Made by a program: the position numbers and the translations under genes
The notes under the pieces: model-generated
Told to the model about the DNA's origin: nothing
Databases searched by the model: none
What the model saw: only the letters and a program-made list of their open reading frames with translations
Part shown: positions 36,288-46,760 of the stretch, one piece after another
How the letters are laid out: each line of letters begins with the position of its first letter
How positions within the stretch are numbered: the first letter of the stretch is position 1
DNA from: Streptococcus merionis DSM 19192
GTDB taxonomy: Bacteria > Bacillota > Bacilli > Lactobacillales > Streptococcaceae
Reading direction: 5' to 3'
Assembly (NCBI RefSeq): GCF_000380085.1
Contig: NZ_KB904560.1
Location: forward strand, 26,521-90,520
Length of the DNA stretch: 64,000 nt

Positions 36288-36523
36288 TATTAAGAACACT
36301 TCTAAAAACTATTTGTGAAATTTTGAAATGCTGATATTAAAAGCTTTTCAGTCAATCAAAGTTGAAAATACTAGAGTTTTCAGAGATACTCTAGAACTAT
36401 AGGATGTTTTTTAAGATAAGGGAAGTTTGCCTGTCTAAATGGTTAAATTTGCTGAATAAGACACAGTCGTTGGGAGTCAGGCTGACTTGGTCTGATTCTA
36501 GCGCAAGATGAAAGGAGATATTG

Positions 36524-37780
36524 ATGATTTTTGATAAACCAGATTACAAATCTTTTGACCCAGAGGTTTGGGAGGCTATTGCTAACGAGGAAATCCGTCA
36601 ACAAGACAATATTGAGCTAATCGCTTCTGAAAATATCGTTTCTAAAGCTGTCATGGCCGCTCAAGGTTCCATTTTGACGAACAAGTATGCCGAAGGCTAC
36701 CCTGGCAAGCGTTATTATGGGGGAACAGATGTTGTCGATGTGATTGAAAATCTAGCGATTGACCGTGCTAAGGAAATTTTTGGCGCTAAGTTTGCCAATG
36801 TTCAACCGCACTCAGGAAGTCAAGCCAATGCTGGTGCTTATCTTGCCTTGGTTGAGCCAGGCGATACCATTCTTGGGATGGATTTATCTGCTGGTGGGCA
36901 TTTAACGCATGGATCTCCAGTGAATTTCTCAGGTAAGACCTATAACTTTGTCCCTTATACAGTTGATAAGGAAACGGAGGAGTTGGACTACGACCAGATT
37001 GCAGCAACCGCTAAAGAAGTGCAGCCTAAGTTGATTGTAGCTGGTGCTTCAGCCTATTCACGGACGATTGACTTTGCCAAATTCCGTGAGATTGCTGATA
37101 GTGTGGGTGCCAAGCTCATGGTAGATATGGCTCATATCGCGGGTCTTGTGGCAGCTGGTCTCCATCCAAATCCTGTTCCTTTTGCAGATATTGTGACGTC
37201 AACGACTCATAAAACCCTTCGTGGCCCTCGCGGTGGCTTGATTTTGACTAATGATGAAGATTTGGCTAAGAAAATCAACTCGGCGATTTTCCCCGGAATT
37301 CAAGGCGGACCACTTGAGCATGTGGTTGCTGCCAAAGCTATCGCTTTCAAAGAATGTCTGGATCCAGAATTTAAGATTTACGCAGCTAATGTGATTGAAA
37401 ATGCCAAGGCTATGGCTGAGGTCTTTAACCAGCATGACAAGCTACGAGTTATTTCAGGTGGTACAGACAATCATCTCTTCATGGTAGATGTGACAGCTTT
37501 AGTGGAAAATGGTAAAGTAGCACAAGACCTGCTTGAAGAAGCCAATATCACTCTTAACAAAAACTCTATTCCGTACGAAACCCTATCACTATTTAAGACA
37601 TCAGGTATTCGTATTGGAACTCCAGCCATCACTAGCCGTGGCATGGGAGTTGAAGAGAGCAAGAAGATTGCTGAGGCTATTATCACGGTTCTTGAAAATG
37701 CTGATAACGCATCCGTGATGGCAAAAGTCCGTCAAGAGATTAAAGTTTTGACAGATGCTTTTCCACTTTATGAAAACTAA
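36524..37780 (+). CDS. glyA: Serine hydroxymethyltransferase
   Basis: 418 residues, PLP enzyme converting serine and tetrahydrofolate to glycine and methylene-[15 protein letters not shown] and [14 protein letters not shown] near the start; Schiff-base Lys230 in [13 protein letters not shown] use ATG 36524 rather than TTG 36521; GGAG stands 6 nt before it. The 233 bp upstream contain a CTAGAGT/ACTCTAG hairpin (36371-36394) but no clear riboswitch. Confidence 0.96.
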   Translation: MIFDKPDYKSFDPEVWEAIANEEIRQQDNIELIASENIVSKAVMAAQGSILTNKYAEGYPGKRYYGGTDVVDVIENLAIDRAKEIFGAKFANVQPHSGSQANAGAYLALVEPGDTILGMDLSAGGHLTHGSPVNFSGKTYNFVPYTVDKETEELDYDQIAATAKEVQPKLIVAGASAYSRTIDFAKFREIADSVGAKLMVDMAHIAGLVAAGLHPNPVPFADIVTSTTHKTLRGPRGGLILTNDEDLAKKINSAIFPGIQGGPLEHVVAAKAIAFKECLDPEFKIYAANVIENAKAMAEVFNQHDKLRVISGGTDNHLFMVDVTALVENGKVAQDLLEEANITLNKNSIPYETLSLFKTSGIRIGTPAITSRGMGVEESKKIAEAIITVLENADNASVMAKVRQEIKVLTDAFPLYEN

Positions 37781-37796
37781 AATAGAAAACGAGTAG

Positions 37797-38774
37797 ATGA
37801 TGGATATTTTTATTAAAAAAGCCGTCATTCATCAATTTACCCCTGCAGACACAGAGCTTGTTCTGGCGGACAAGTTACTCAATATCACACCCAAGATTGA
37901 AGAATACTTGCGGAAAAAACTTGAACGTGTCTACTCGGATCAGGCAAAAACGGGCATTTTTGATCTCGAAAATGCTTTTTTGTCACGATTGACGGATGAT
38001 TTGTTGGCAACGTCTGTAGACATTGCCCAAGCATGGAGAGAAGAGTTTGTTCTCTCTGAAAACCAAAAGACGAATGATCTGATTTTTATCGATTTTGAGA
38101 GCAATGGTATCAAGCATTTTGCCTTTATGCGACTGGCTTTGCGCGAAAATCTGGCTCATATGGGAACAGAGGTGGACAATCCGATTACCTTGACCCAGAA
38201 TAACCTGCCTGGTGCTGGATCGCCTCCAGACGAGGCTTTGATTGTCAATTTGAAGAATCATAACTACCTTTTGATTGAGAAGCGGATTAAGCATAATGGC
38301 GCTTTTCTGAATTATTTTTCAGATCATCTCTTAGCAGTACAGCCAGAACATTCGGCTCAAAAGTCTATTAAAACCTTGGAGCAGACCGCTCAGAAGGTTG
38401 CCGCTAGCTTTAATCAGGACGATTTTCAATTTCAGTCCAAGGTCAAATCAGCTATTCATAAAAATTTGGAAGAGGATCAAGCCCTATCTCCTGAGAAGCT
38501 TGCTGATCAACTTTTTGATCAAAACCTGACTGCCAAACTCAGCTTTATCGACCAGGTTAAAGAAACGATTCCCAATCCTGTCAAACTCGATCAAATCGAT
38601 ACCAGCCGCCAACTCAAAAAATTTGAGAATCAAAAACTGTCTCTGTCAAACGGTATCGAACTGATTGTCCCCAATAATGTCTATGAGGATGCGGAATCTG
38701 TCGAATTTATCCAAAATCCTGATGGAACTTACTCCATTTTAATTAAGAATATCGAGGCTATCCAGAATAAATGA
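37797..38774 (+). CDS. Nucleoid-associated protein, NdpA/YejK type
   Basis: 325 residues of the 37-kD nucleoid-associated protein family (PF04245-type): N-terminal FIKKAVIHQF with VLADKLL and a middle DFESNGIKHFAFMRL block, ending in a strand-rich C-terminal part. Probably DNA-binding; function in streptococci unknown. ATG at 37797, a second at 37800. It lies 16 bp after glyA and overlaps the next gene by 4 bp, so it is in the glyA operon. Confidence 0.85.
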   Translation: MMDIFIKKAVIHQFTPADTELVLADKLLNITPKIEEYLRKKLERVYSDQAKTGIFDLENAFLSRLTDDLLATSVDIAQAWREEFVLSENQKTNDLIFIDFESNGIKHFAFMRLALRENLAHMGTEVDNPITLTQNNLPGAGSPPDEALIVNLKNHNYLLIEKRIKHNGAFLNYFSDHLLAVQPEHSAQKSIKTLEQTAQKVAASFNQDDFQFQSKVKSAIHKNLEEDQALSPEKLADQLFDQNLTAKLSFIDQVKETIPNPVKLDQIDTSRQLKKFENQKLSLSNGIELIVPNNVYEDAESVEFIQNPDGTYSILIKNIEAIQNK

Positions 38775-39373
38775 GGAAGAAAATTTGGCGGTTTTTCTTA
38801 TTACTGCTATTAGTGGTTTTGGGGTATCAAGGCTATAAGGTTCATAGAGATGTCCAGCATGTTCTTACCTATCGTTCCTTGGTGAGAGAAGTTTTGGCGG
38901 AGTCAGGTAGTTCAGCAGACGAGAATTTGATTCTGGCCATGATTTACACAGAGACAAAAGGCAAGTCAGACGATGTTATGCAGTCCAGCGAAAGTGCTCA
39001 TGGCACCACGAATACCATTACGGATAGCAAGGAGAGCATTCGCCAAGGTGCCCAAGTCCTAGTGGATAACATGACCTATGCAGAACAAGTCGGTGTAGAC
39101 CTTTGGACAGCTGTTCAGGCCTATAACTTTGGAAAAAATTATATGGACTATGTGGCTAAACATGGCGGTGAGAATCTCATTAAGGTTGCTAAAGCTTATT
39201 CTCGTGATATAGTGGCGCCTAGCTTGGGAAATACGACAGGACAAACCTATCGCTACCATCACCCGATTGCCTTGATCCATGGTGGTGAACTCTATGTCAA
39301 TGGTGGAAACATTTATTACTCTAGACAGGTACGGATGAATATGTATATGATTGAAATCATGAGTTGGTTCTAA
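38771..39373 (+). CDS. Lysozyme-like protein, membrane-anchored
   Basis: 200 residues with an N-terminal membrane anchor (KIWRFFLLLLLVVLGYQGYKVH) and a lysozyme-like (PF13702-type) domain: NLILAMIYTETKGKSDDVMQSS with the probable catalytic Glu, then AVQAYNFGKNYMDYV and GGENLIKVAKAYS. It faces the wall and likely trims peptidoglycan glycan strands. 4-bp overlap with the upstream gene. Its stop codon lies in the loop of the terminator. Confidence 0.88.
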   Translation: MRKKIWRFFLLLLLVVLGYQGYKVHRDVQHVLTYRSLVREVLAESGSSADENLILAMIYTETKGKSDDVMQSSESAHGTTNTITDSKESIRQGAQVLVDNMTYAEQVGVDLWTAVQAYNFGKNYMDYVAKHGGENLIKVAKAYSRDIVAPSLGNTTGQTYRYHHPIALIHGGELYVNGGNIYYSRQVRMNMYMIEIMSWF

Positions 39374-39389
39374 GGCTCATGATTTTTTT
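39355..39389 (+). terminator. Terminator overlapping the end of the lysozyme-like gene
   Basis: AATCATGAG pairs with CTCATGATT, then T residues. The left arm is coding sequence and the TAA (39371-39373) is in the loop. Confidence 0.7.
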
Positions 39390-39405
39390 CATTAGCTTTA
39401 AAATT

Positions 39406-39414
39406 TGGTATAAT
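39406..39414 (+). promoter_or_regulatory. dnaE promoter (extended -10)
   Basis: TGGTATAAT; weak -35. Leader about 30 nt with SD AGAGGTGAG. Confidence 0.55.
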
Positions 39415-39450
39415 TGAAAGTAGTGTAAACAAGTGAAAAGAGGTGAGACC

Positions 39451-42400
39451 ATGTTTGTCCCATTAGATACGAAAACCGTCTACAGTTTTATGGATAGTGT
39501 GATTGGTATTGAGACCTATGTTGCTAAAGGCAAGGCGATGGGTTATCAAGCTCTCGGCATGATGGATGTTGACAATCTTTATGGCGCTTATCACTTTTTG
39601 GAGGCTTGCCAAAGAGCAGGTATCCGCCCGATTTTAGGGGTGGAGATGACTTTGCAGTGGAATGAGCAGCCTATTAAGGTTTATGCTATCGCTCAAGACA
39701 CGCTAGCATATCAGGCCTTGATGAAGCTCTCAACTCAGAAGATGATGGGAGAGGAAAATTTTGAGAAACTTCGTCATCTCTTGGAAAAAATAACGCTCGT
39801 TTTGCCTTATCACGATGGGATTGACCAGCTTGATATTGGTCTACCATATTATATCGGCGTTTATCCTGAGACACCGCAACAAAGCTTTCAGCGGCCTATT
39901 TTACCACTTCATACGGTAAGGTATTTTGATTTGGAGCAACGTAGTATTATCCAGATGCTCCATGCCATTCGGGATAATCAGAGTTTGCAGGAGACTGCAC
40001 CAGTCTTGGGACAGGAGGTGCTTTTACCTTCTGGTGAAATGGCAGAGCTGTTTAGGGAGAAATTTCCAGATGCTCTTGAGAATTTAGAACGATTTGTCTC
40101 CTCTATAAAGTATCAGCTTAATCAATCCTTGGTCTTGCCACGGTTTAATCGTGAGCGACCAGCTGTGGAAGAATTGCGAGAGAGAGCCTTTGAAGGCTTA
40201 TCAGAAAGAGGTCTATCAAGTCCAGTTTACCAAGAACGGCTGGAACAGGAGTTGTCTGTCATTCACCAAATGGGCTTTGATGATTATTTTCTCATCGTTT
40301 GGGATCTTTTGCGCTTCGGCCGAAGTCAGGGCTACTATATGGGGATGGGACGTGGTTCAGCAGCAGGGAGCTTGGTTGCCTATGTTCTAAATATTACAGG
40401 TATTGATCCTGTCGAAAAAAATCTGCTCTTTGAGCGATTTCTCAATCTAGAACGCTTTAGCTTGCCTGATATTGATATTGATATGCCTGATGTTTATCGG
40501 CCTGAGTTTATCCGTTATGTCCGTGAAAAATACGGTAGTCGGCATGCTGCGCAAATCGTCACCTTCTCAACCTTTGGAGCTAAGCAAGCCATTCGTGATG
40601 TCTTCAAACGTTTTGGTCTGGCTGAATATGAATTGACCAACCTGACTAAGAAAATCGGATTTAGAGATAGTTTAAAGACAGCTTATGAGCGTAATGCTAG
40701 CCTTAGACAGGTGATTGTCGGTAAGCCAGAGTATCAGAGAGCTTTTGAAATGGCTCAGGCCATTGAAGGTCAACCTCGCCAGACTTCTATCCATGCCGCA
40801 GGAGTGGTGATGAGTGACAGGGACTTGACTGATCGCATCCCGCTTAGGCAAGGCGAAGAAATGTACCTGACGCAATATGATGCTCATGGTGTCGAAGCTA
40901 ACGGCCTGCTGAAAATGGATTTTCTAGGACTCCGTAACTTGACATTTGCTCAGCGTATGCAGGAGAAAGTAGCTGAAAAATATGGTGTTGTCATTGATGT
41001 TTCTAAGATTGACTTAGAAGACCCTGACACCCTAGCTCTTTTTGCTAGAGGCCAGACCAAGGGGATTTTCCAGTTTGAAGCTGCGGGAGCGATCTCTCTT
41101 TTAAAACGTGTCAAACCAGTTTGCTTTGAAGATGTCGTTGCGACAACGTCGCTTAACCGCCCTGGTGCTAGTGATTACATTGATAATTTTATCAAACGCC
41201 GTCGGGGAAAGGAGCGCGTCGATCTTTTAGATCCGAGCATTGCAGATATATTGGAGCCAACCTATGGCATTATGCTCTATCAAGAGCAAGTCATGCAGAT
41301 AGCCCAGCGCTATGCAGGTTTTAGTCTTGGCAAAGCCGATCTCTTACGGCGGGCTATGGGCAAGAAAAAGCCAGAAGAAATGCAGGCTATGGCTGATGAC
41401 TTTCTGTCCGGTGCTATGGCGCGTGGTCATGAGGAGAGAAAAGCCCAGCAAATTTTTGCTATGATGGGAAAATTTGCCGGCTATGGCTTTAACCGGTCGC
41501 ACGCTTTTGCCTACTCAGCCCTAGCCTTTCAGCTGGCTTATTTCAAGGCGCACTATCCTGATGTCTTTTTTGATGTCATGCTAAATTTCTCTAGCAGTGA
41601 CTATATTGAAGATGCGCTAAACTTTGGCTTCAAGGTAGCCCAGCTTCATATCAACACTGTTCCTTATTATGACAAATTCGATCAAGGGCAAATTCATCTT
41701 GGACTGAAAAATATCAAGGGGCTATCCCGAGATTTTTCACACTGGATTTTAGAGAATCGTCCATTTGATAGCGTAGAGGACTTTGTTCATCGTCTTCCAG
41801 AAAATTTTGCTAAGCCAGTCCTGTTGGAACCTTTGATCAAAATCGGTCTGTTTGACCAATTTGAAAAAAACCGTCACAAGATTTTGGCGAATTACCAAGG
41901 ACTACGGGAGCATAACAAACTCGGTCAGGCTAATCTGTTTGAGGACAATCCAGATATGGCTTATAGCTGGACTGAAGTGGCAGATTTTTCTGAGATTGAA
42001 AAATTCCATCAGGAGCAGGAGATTATGGGTATCGGACTAAGTCCTCATCCCTTGGTCAAATTGTCAAAAAATGCTGCACTATCTATCACACCGATCAGAG
42101 ATCTTGTAGCAGAAGGTAATAGTCGCATCATGGTTGAAGTCTTAGACATTCGCGTTATTCGGACAAAAAAAGGCGATCAAATGGCCTTTGTTAAGGTAAC
42201 GGACACCCAAAACCAGATGGAGATCACAGTCTTTCCTGAAGCCTATCTTCAATGGGGACGAAAACTTGAGATAGGAGGTTTTTATTATCTATCTGGTAAA
42301 ATTCAAGAAAGAGATGGGCGGCTTCAGATGCTTTTGGAGCATGCTGAGCAAGTCCCGACTGAACGATTTTGGATACAGATGGACAGCCATGATCAGGATC

Positions 42401-42564
42401 AAGAAGTTGCTGATCTGTTGAAGCAGTTTTCAGGGCCAATTCCAGTTGTTCTTCGCTACCCTTCTACAGGTGAGACTATTTCACCAAAACACCTTGGGAT
42501 TAGGAAAACGGAATCATTGGAAGAGGAATTTTCCAAACGAAAAATGAAAACGATTTTTTACTAA
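39451..42564 (+). CDS. dnaE: DNA polymerase III subunit alpha DnaE
   Basis: 1037 residues from MFVPLDTKTVYSF; the GTG at 39433 in the same frame is part of the SD region. Replicative polymerase that extends primers before PolC takes over. PHP domain (first 220 residues), catalytic aspartates in GRGSAAGS plus LPDIDIDMPD, NRPGASDYI, helix-hairpin-helix (IKGLSRDFS) and a C-terminal OB fold (MVEVLDIRVIRTKKGDQMAF). pfkA starts 83 bp downstream. Confidence 0.96.
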   Translation: MFVPLDTKTVYSFMDSVIGIETYVAKGKAMGYQALGMMDVDNLYGAYHFLEACQRAGIRPILGVEMTLQWNEQPIKVYAIAQDTLAYQALMKLSTQKMMGEENFEKLRHLLEKITLVLPYHDGIDQLDIGLPYYIGVYPETPQQSFQRPILPLHTVRYFDLEQRSIIQMLHAIRDNQSLQETAPVLGQEVLLPSGEMAELFREKFPDALENLERFVSSIKYQLNQSLVLPRFNRERPAVEELRERAFEGLSERGLSSPVYQERLEQELSVIHQMGFDDYFLIVWDLLRFGRSQGYYMGMGRGSAAGSLVAYVLNITGIDPVEKNLLFERFLNLERFSLPDIDIDMPDVYRPEFIRYVREKYGSRHAAQIVTFSTFGAKQAIRDVFKRFGLAEYELTNLTKKIGFRDSLKTAYERNASLRQVIVGKPEYQRAFEMAQAIEGQPRQTSIHAAGVVMSDRDLTDRIPLRQGEEMYLTQYDAHGVEANGLLKMDFLGLRNLTFAQRMQEKVAEKYGVVIDVSKIDLEDPDTLALFARGQTKGIFQFEAAGAISLLKRVKPVCFEDVVATTSLNRPGASDYIDNFIKRRRGKERVDLLDPSIADILEPTYGIMLYQEQVMQIAQRYAGFSLGKADLLRRAMGKKKPEEMQAMADDFLSGAMARGHEERKAQQIFAMMGKFAGYGFNRSHAFAYSALAFQLAYFKAHYPDVFFDVMLNFSSSDYIEDALNFGFKVAQLHINTVPYYDKFDQGQIHLGLKNIKGLSRDFSHWILENRPFDSVEDFVHRLPENFAKPVLLEPLIKIGLFDQFEKNRHKILANYQGLREHNKLGQANLFEDNPDMAYSWTEVADFSEIEKFHQEQEIMGIGLSPHPLVKLSKNAALSITPIRDLVAEGNSRIMVEVLDIRVIRTKKGDQMAFVKVTDTQNQMEITVFPEAYLQWGRKLEIGGFYYLSGKIQERDGRLQMLLEHAEQVPTERFWIQMDSHDQDQEVADLLKQFSGPIPVVLRYPSTGETISPKHLGIRKTESLEEEFSKRKMKTIFY

Positions 42565-42600
42565 TTTTGTGGAAAAATCCAAGCTTATCAACGGTTTTTA

Positions 42601-42609
42601 TGATATAAT
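42601..42609 (+). promoter_or_regulatory. pfkA-pyk promoter
   Basis: TGATATAAT extended -10; +1 at about 42616. SD AAAAAGGAG before the ATG at 42648. Confidence 0.6.
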
Positions 42610-42635
42610 GAATGAGTTATCAAGTTTACAATTAA

Positions 42636-43658
<1,023 letters not shown>

Positions 43659-43707
43659 CAAGTTATTGTTGCCGTTAAAGGCTTAAATTAAAGGAGTTAT
43701 GAACATC

Positions 43708-45210
43708 ATGAACAAACGTGTTAAAATCGTTGCTACACTTGGTCCTGCCGTTGAAACGCGCGGTGGTAAAAAGTACGGGGAAGATGGCTATTGGGGTGAG
43801 CAGCTCGATGTTGAAACATCAGCACAAACCATTGCTAAATTGATTGAAGAAGGTGCTAATACTTTCCGCTTTAACTTCTCACATGGTGACCATGCTGAGC
43901 AAGGTGCTCGTATGGCCACTGTCAAACGCGCTGAAGAAATTGCTGGCCGTCGTGTAGGTTTCCTTTTGGATACTAAAGGTCCTGAAATTCGTACAGAATT
44001 ATTTGAAGATGATGCTAAAGAGTATGCTTATGTCACTGGTGATCAAATTCGCGTAGCGACTAAGCAAGGAATTCTTTCTACTCGTGATGTTATTGCTCTT
44101 AATGTTGCAGGTGGTCTTGATATTTTCGACGATGTTGAAGTTGGAAAACAAATCCTTGTTGACGATGGTAAGCTTGGTTTGACCGTCATTGCTAAAGACG
44201 AAGAGAAGCGTGAATTTATCGTAGGCGTTGAAAACGATGGGATCATTGCTAAGCAAAAAGGAGTTAACATTCCTTATACTAAGATTCCGTTCCCAGCACT
44301 TGCTGAGCGTGATAACGCCGATATCCGTTTTGGGTTGGAGCAAGGGATCAACTTTATTGCAATTTCATTTGTTCGCACTGCTAAGGATGTCGAAGAAGTT
44401 CGTGATATCTGTCGCGAAACTGGCAACAGCCATGTGAAATTGTTTGCGAAAATCGAAAACCAACAAGGTATTGACAATCTTGATGAAATCATCGAAGCAG
44501 CAGACGGTATCATGATTGCTCGTGGTGATATGGGGATCGAAGTGCCATTTGAAATGGTTCCAGTTTACCAAAAAATGATCATCACTAAGGTCAATGCTGC
44601 AGGTAAAGTCGTTATCACAGCAACAAACATGCTTGAAACTATGACTGAAAAACCACGTGCGACACGCTCTGAAGTTTCTGACGTCTTCAATGCTGTTATC
44701 GATGGTACAGATGCTACGATGCTTTCTGGTGAATCTGCCAACGGTAAATACCCGGTAGAATCTGTTCGTACAATGGCACAAATCGCTAAGAATGCACAAG
44801 GCCTTCTTAACGAATACGGTCGTTTAGATCCTTCTGAATTTGAGCGTTCTGGTAAGACAGAAGTTATGGCTTCTGCCGTTAAAGATGCAACAGACTCAAT
44901 GGACATCAAATTGGTTGTATGTATCACTGAAACTGGTAATACAGCTCGCTTGATCTCGAAATACCGTCCAGATGCAGATATCTTAGCTGTAACATTTGAT
45001 GAGTTAACGCAGCGTAGCTTGATGATTAACTGGGGGGTTATCCCAGTTGTGACTGCTAAACCAGATTCAACTGATGATATGTTTGAAGTGGCTGAAGCAG
45101 AAGCGATTAAGCATGGCCTTGTTGAATCAGGGGACAATATTGTCATTATTGCCGGTGTTCCTGTTGGTTCTGGTGGTACAAACACAATGCGTATTCGCAC
45201 TGTTCGCTAA
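43708..45210 (+). CDS. pyk: Pyruvate kinase
   Basis: 500 residues from MNKRVKIVATLGPA; the ATG at 43699 is only 2 nt after GGAG, so 43708 (11 nt) is preferred. It makes pyruvate and ATP from phosphoenolpyruvate. FRFNFSHG, DTKGPEIRT, FAKIENQQG, ARGDMGIEVP and the allosteric C-terminal domain (GSGGTNTMR end). Terminator at 45232-45258. Confidence 0.97.
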   Translation: MNKRVKIVATLGPAVETRGGKKYGEDGYWGEQLDVETSAQTIAKLIEEGANTFRFNFSHGDHAEQGARMATVKRAEEIAGRRVGFLLDTKGPEIRTELFEDDAKEYAYVTGDQIRVATKQGILSTRDVIALNVAGGLDIFDDVEVGKQILVDDGKLGLTVIAKDEEKREFIVGVENDGIIAKQKGVNIPYTKIPFPALAERDNADIRFGLEQGINFIAISFVRTAKDVEEVRDICRETGNSHVKLFAKIENQQGIDNLDEIIEAADGIMIARGDMGIEVPFEMVPVYQKMIITKVNAAGKVVITATNMLETMTEKPRATRSEVSDVFNAVIDGTDATMLSGESANGKYPVESVRTMAQIAKNAQGLLNEYGRLDPSEFERSGKTEVMASAVKDATDSMDIKLVVCITETGNTARLISKYRPDADILAVTFDELTQRSLMINWGVIPVVTAKPDSTDDMFEVAEAEAIKHGLVESGDNIVIIAGVPVGSGGTNTMRIRTVR

Positions 45211-45231
45211 TTTGTAAAGAAATTATAAGAG

Positions 45232-45258
45232 GAGTTTGTCAGCTGGCAAACTCTTTTT
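45232..45258 (+). terminator. pyk terminator
   Basis: GAGTTTG pairs with CAAACTC, then TTTTT. Confidence 0.8.
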
Positions 45259-45324
45259 ACGGGTTCTTTTATTTCTGCATGATTTATATTATAATAAAGA
45301 AAAGACGCTGAAAGGAAAAGTGGC

Positions 45325-45945
45325 ATGCCAAAAGTCGATATTTTAAATGTCAGTTATCAAAAGGTTGCGTTGGAGCTTGCAACGCAGATCGTAGAAGGAA
45401 AGTACCATGTGGGAGAGCGCGTTAAGTCCCGCTCAACTATTGCGACATCCTTTCATGTTTCGCCAGAGACTGCTCGCAAGGCTATCAATATTTTAGCGGA
45501 TCTTGGCATAATGGAGGTCAAGCAAGGCAGTGGCGCTGTTGTTATTTCGAAAGAGAAAGCAGAAGATTATGTACGTCAGTTTGAAGCAACAACGACCCTT
45601 AAACGCCTTGAAAAAGAACTTCAGGCTAGTCTGAAACGTCAGCAAGAAGAGCTTGTTCGGACAAAAGAGTTAGCACTAGCGATCAGTAATCAGGCAACCC
45701 TAGTCCATAAGGAATATCCTTTCCAACCTTTTGAGATGCTCGTAACAAAATCAGATAAGATTGGTCAATCCCTAAACGAATTAAATGTTTGGCACCAAAC
45801 TGGCGCGACCATTATCGCTATCATGCGAGCTGATCAGCTTATTCTCTCACCAGGACCTTATGCTTCGATTCAGGAAAATGATGTCCTCTATTTTGTCGGA
45901 AATGGTGAATCACAGGATCGGATGCGACTATTATTTTCGATTTAA
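45325..45945 (+). CDS. GntR-type regulator with RCK_C domain (BusR-like)
   Basis: 206 residues: GntR winged helix at 15-80 (SRSTIATSFHVSPETARKAINILADLG is too long to quote whole; see 40-62), a coiled-coil linker at about 95-125 and an RCK_C (TrkA-C) domain at 135-200 with NVWHQTGATI and LSPGPYASI. This layout is that of BusR, which binds c-di-AMP and represses the compatible-solute transporter busAB in several Gram-positives. No busAB lies nearby, so the target is elsewhere or this is a paralogue. SD AAAGGAAAAG; own promoter with TATAAT near 45291. Confidence 0.8.
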   Translation: MPKVDILNVSYQKVALELATQIVEGKYHVGERVKSRSTIATSFHVSPETARKAINILADLGIMEVKQGSGAVVISKEKAEDYVRQFEATTTLKRLEKELQASLKRQQEELVRTKELALAISNQATLVHKEYPFQPFEMLVTKSDKIGQSLNELNVWHQTGATIIAIMRADQLILSPGPYASIQENDVLYFVGNGESQDRMRLLFSI

Positions 45946-46004
45946 GAGTAATTCTGGCCTTATTTTCAACAGTTAGAATTTTCAGGAGATTTAGCTGTTT
46001 TTTG

Positions 46005-46075
46005 CCGTTATAACGGAAAGTTTTGAAAATGTCCGTTATAATAGAAATTTCTTGAAATGTCTGTTATAATGGAAA
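46005..46075. repeat. Three 28-bp-period repeats in the satD promoter
   Basis: CCGTTATAACGG (46005-46016), CCGTTATAATAG (46033-46044) and CTGTTATAATGG (46061-46072), each followed by AAA, start exactly 28 bp apart. The first is a perfect 12-bp palindrome. The second and third contain TATAAT. The SD AAGGAGG begins 8 bp after the last. Probably an operator over the promoter. Confidence 0.75.
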
Positions 46076-46094
46076 GTATCAAGGAGGAGTTCTC

Positions 46095-46760
46095 GTGAAG
46101 TATTTAGCCCTAATTGGCGACTTTATCAATTCTAAGGAAATGACCAATCGCTCAGCTGTGCAGAAAAATTTAAAAAAGACTTTGGCCAACCTGAACCAGA
46201 AGTACAGTGATTTTCTAGTTTCTAGGCTAACCATCACTTTGGGAGATGAGTTTCAAGGCCTTTTTCATTTAGACGCACCGATTTTTAAACTGATTGATGA
46301 CTTATCGCTAGCACTGAAACCTTATACCATTCGATTTGGTTTGGGGCTTGGTGATATTGTGACACCCATTGATCCTAAGCAGAGCATTGGTGCAGATGGG
46401 CCAGCCTATTGGTCAGCGCGGCAAGCTATTGAGACAGTACATGCCAAGAACGACTACGGAAATACCAAGCTTTTTCTTGTTTTACCAGAACCATCATTGA
46501 CCATTCAAGCCAATGCCCTTTTATCAGCTTCAGAGCATATCAAGTCCAATTGGCGCGCTAGTCAGACCGAAGTTTTTGAAGCTATGCTTGAATTGGGCAT
46601 TTATCAAGAACAGTTTGAACAAAAAAAGGCAGCGGATTACCTAGGGTTGAAAGAAAGTGCTTTTACCAAGCGTCTCAAAAGTAGTGGCGTCAAGATTTAT
46701 TTCCGATGTCGGCTAGCTGTCCAAGACCTGATAAGGCAGTACGAGGAGGAAAGCAGATGA
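46095..46760 (+). CDS. satD: SatD family protein
   Basis: 221 residues, GTG start behind AAGGAGGAG. The N-terminal 140 residues start YLALIGDF and contain TLGDEFQGLF (GDEF at 50-53) and IRFGLGLGD, then WSARQAIE: an order of strands and acidic residues like class III cyclases and GGDEF proteins (Asp9 and Asp51 as possible metal ligands). The last 45 residues form an HTH (AADYLGLKESAFTKRLKSSG). SatD is named from the acid-tolerance operon of S. mutans; its biochemistry is not known to me. It overlaps the DUF3307 gene by 4 bp. Confidence 0.85.
   Translation: MKYLALIGDFINSKEMTNRSAVQKNLKKTLANLNQKYSDFLVSRLTITLGDEFQGLFHLDAPIFKLIDDLSLALKPYTIRFGLGLGDIVTPIDPKQSIGADGPAYWSARQAIETVHAKNDYGNTKLFLVLPEPSLTIQANALLSASEHIKSNWRASQTEVFEAMLELGIYQEQFEQKKAADYLGLKESAFTKRLKSSGVKIYFRCRLAVQDLIRQYEEESR

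Noticed and set aside
36288..36520. Riboswitch before glyA
   Set aside because: One hairpin and a short direct repeat (GCTGATATTAA) only; no recognised glycine, purine or SAM aptamer motif.
44565..45200. 211-codon minus-strand frame inside pyk
   Set aside because: Shadow; Ser/Thr/Ile-rich composition comes from pyk codon use.
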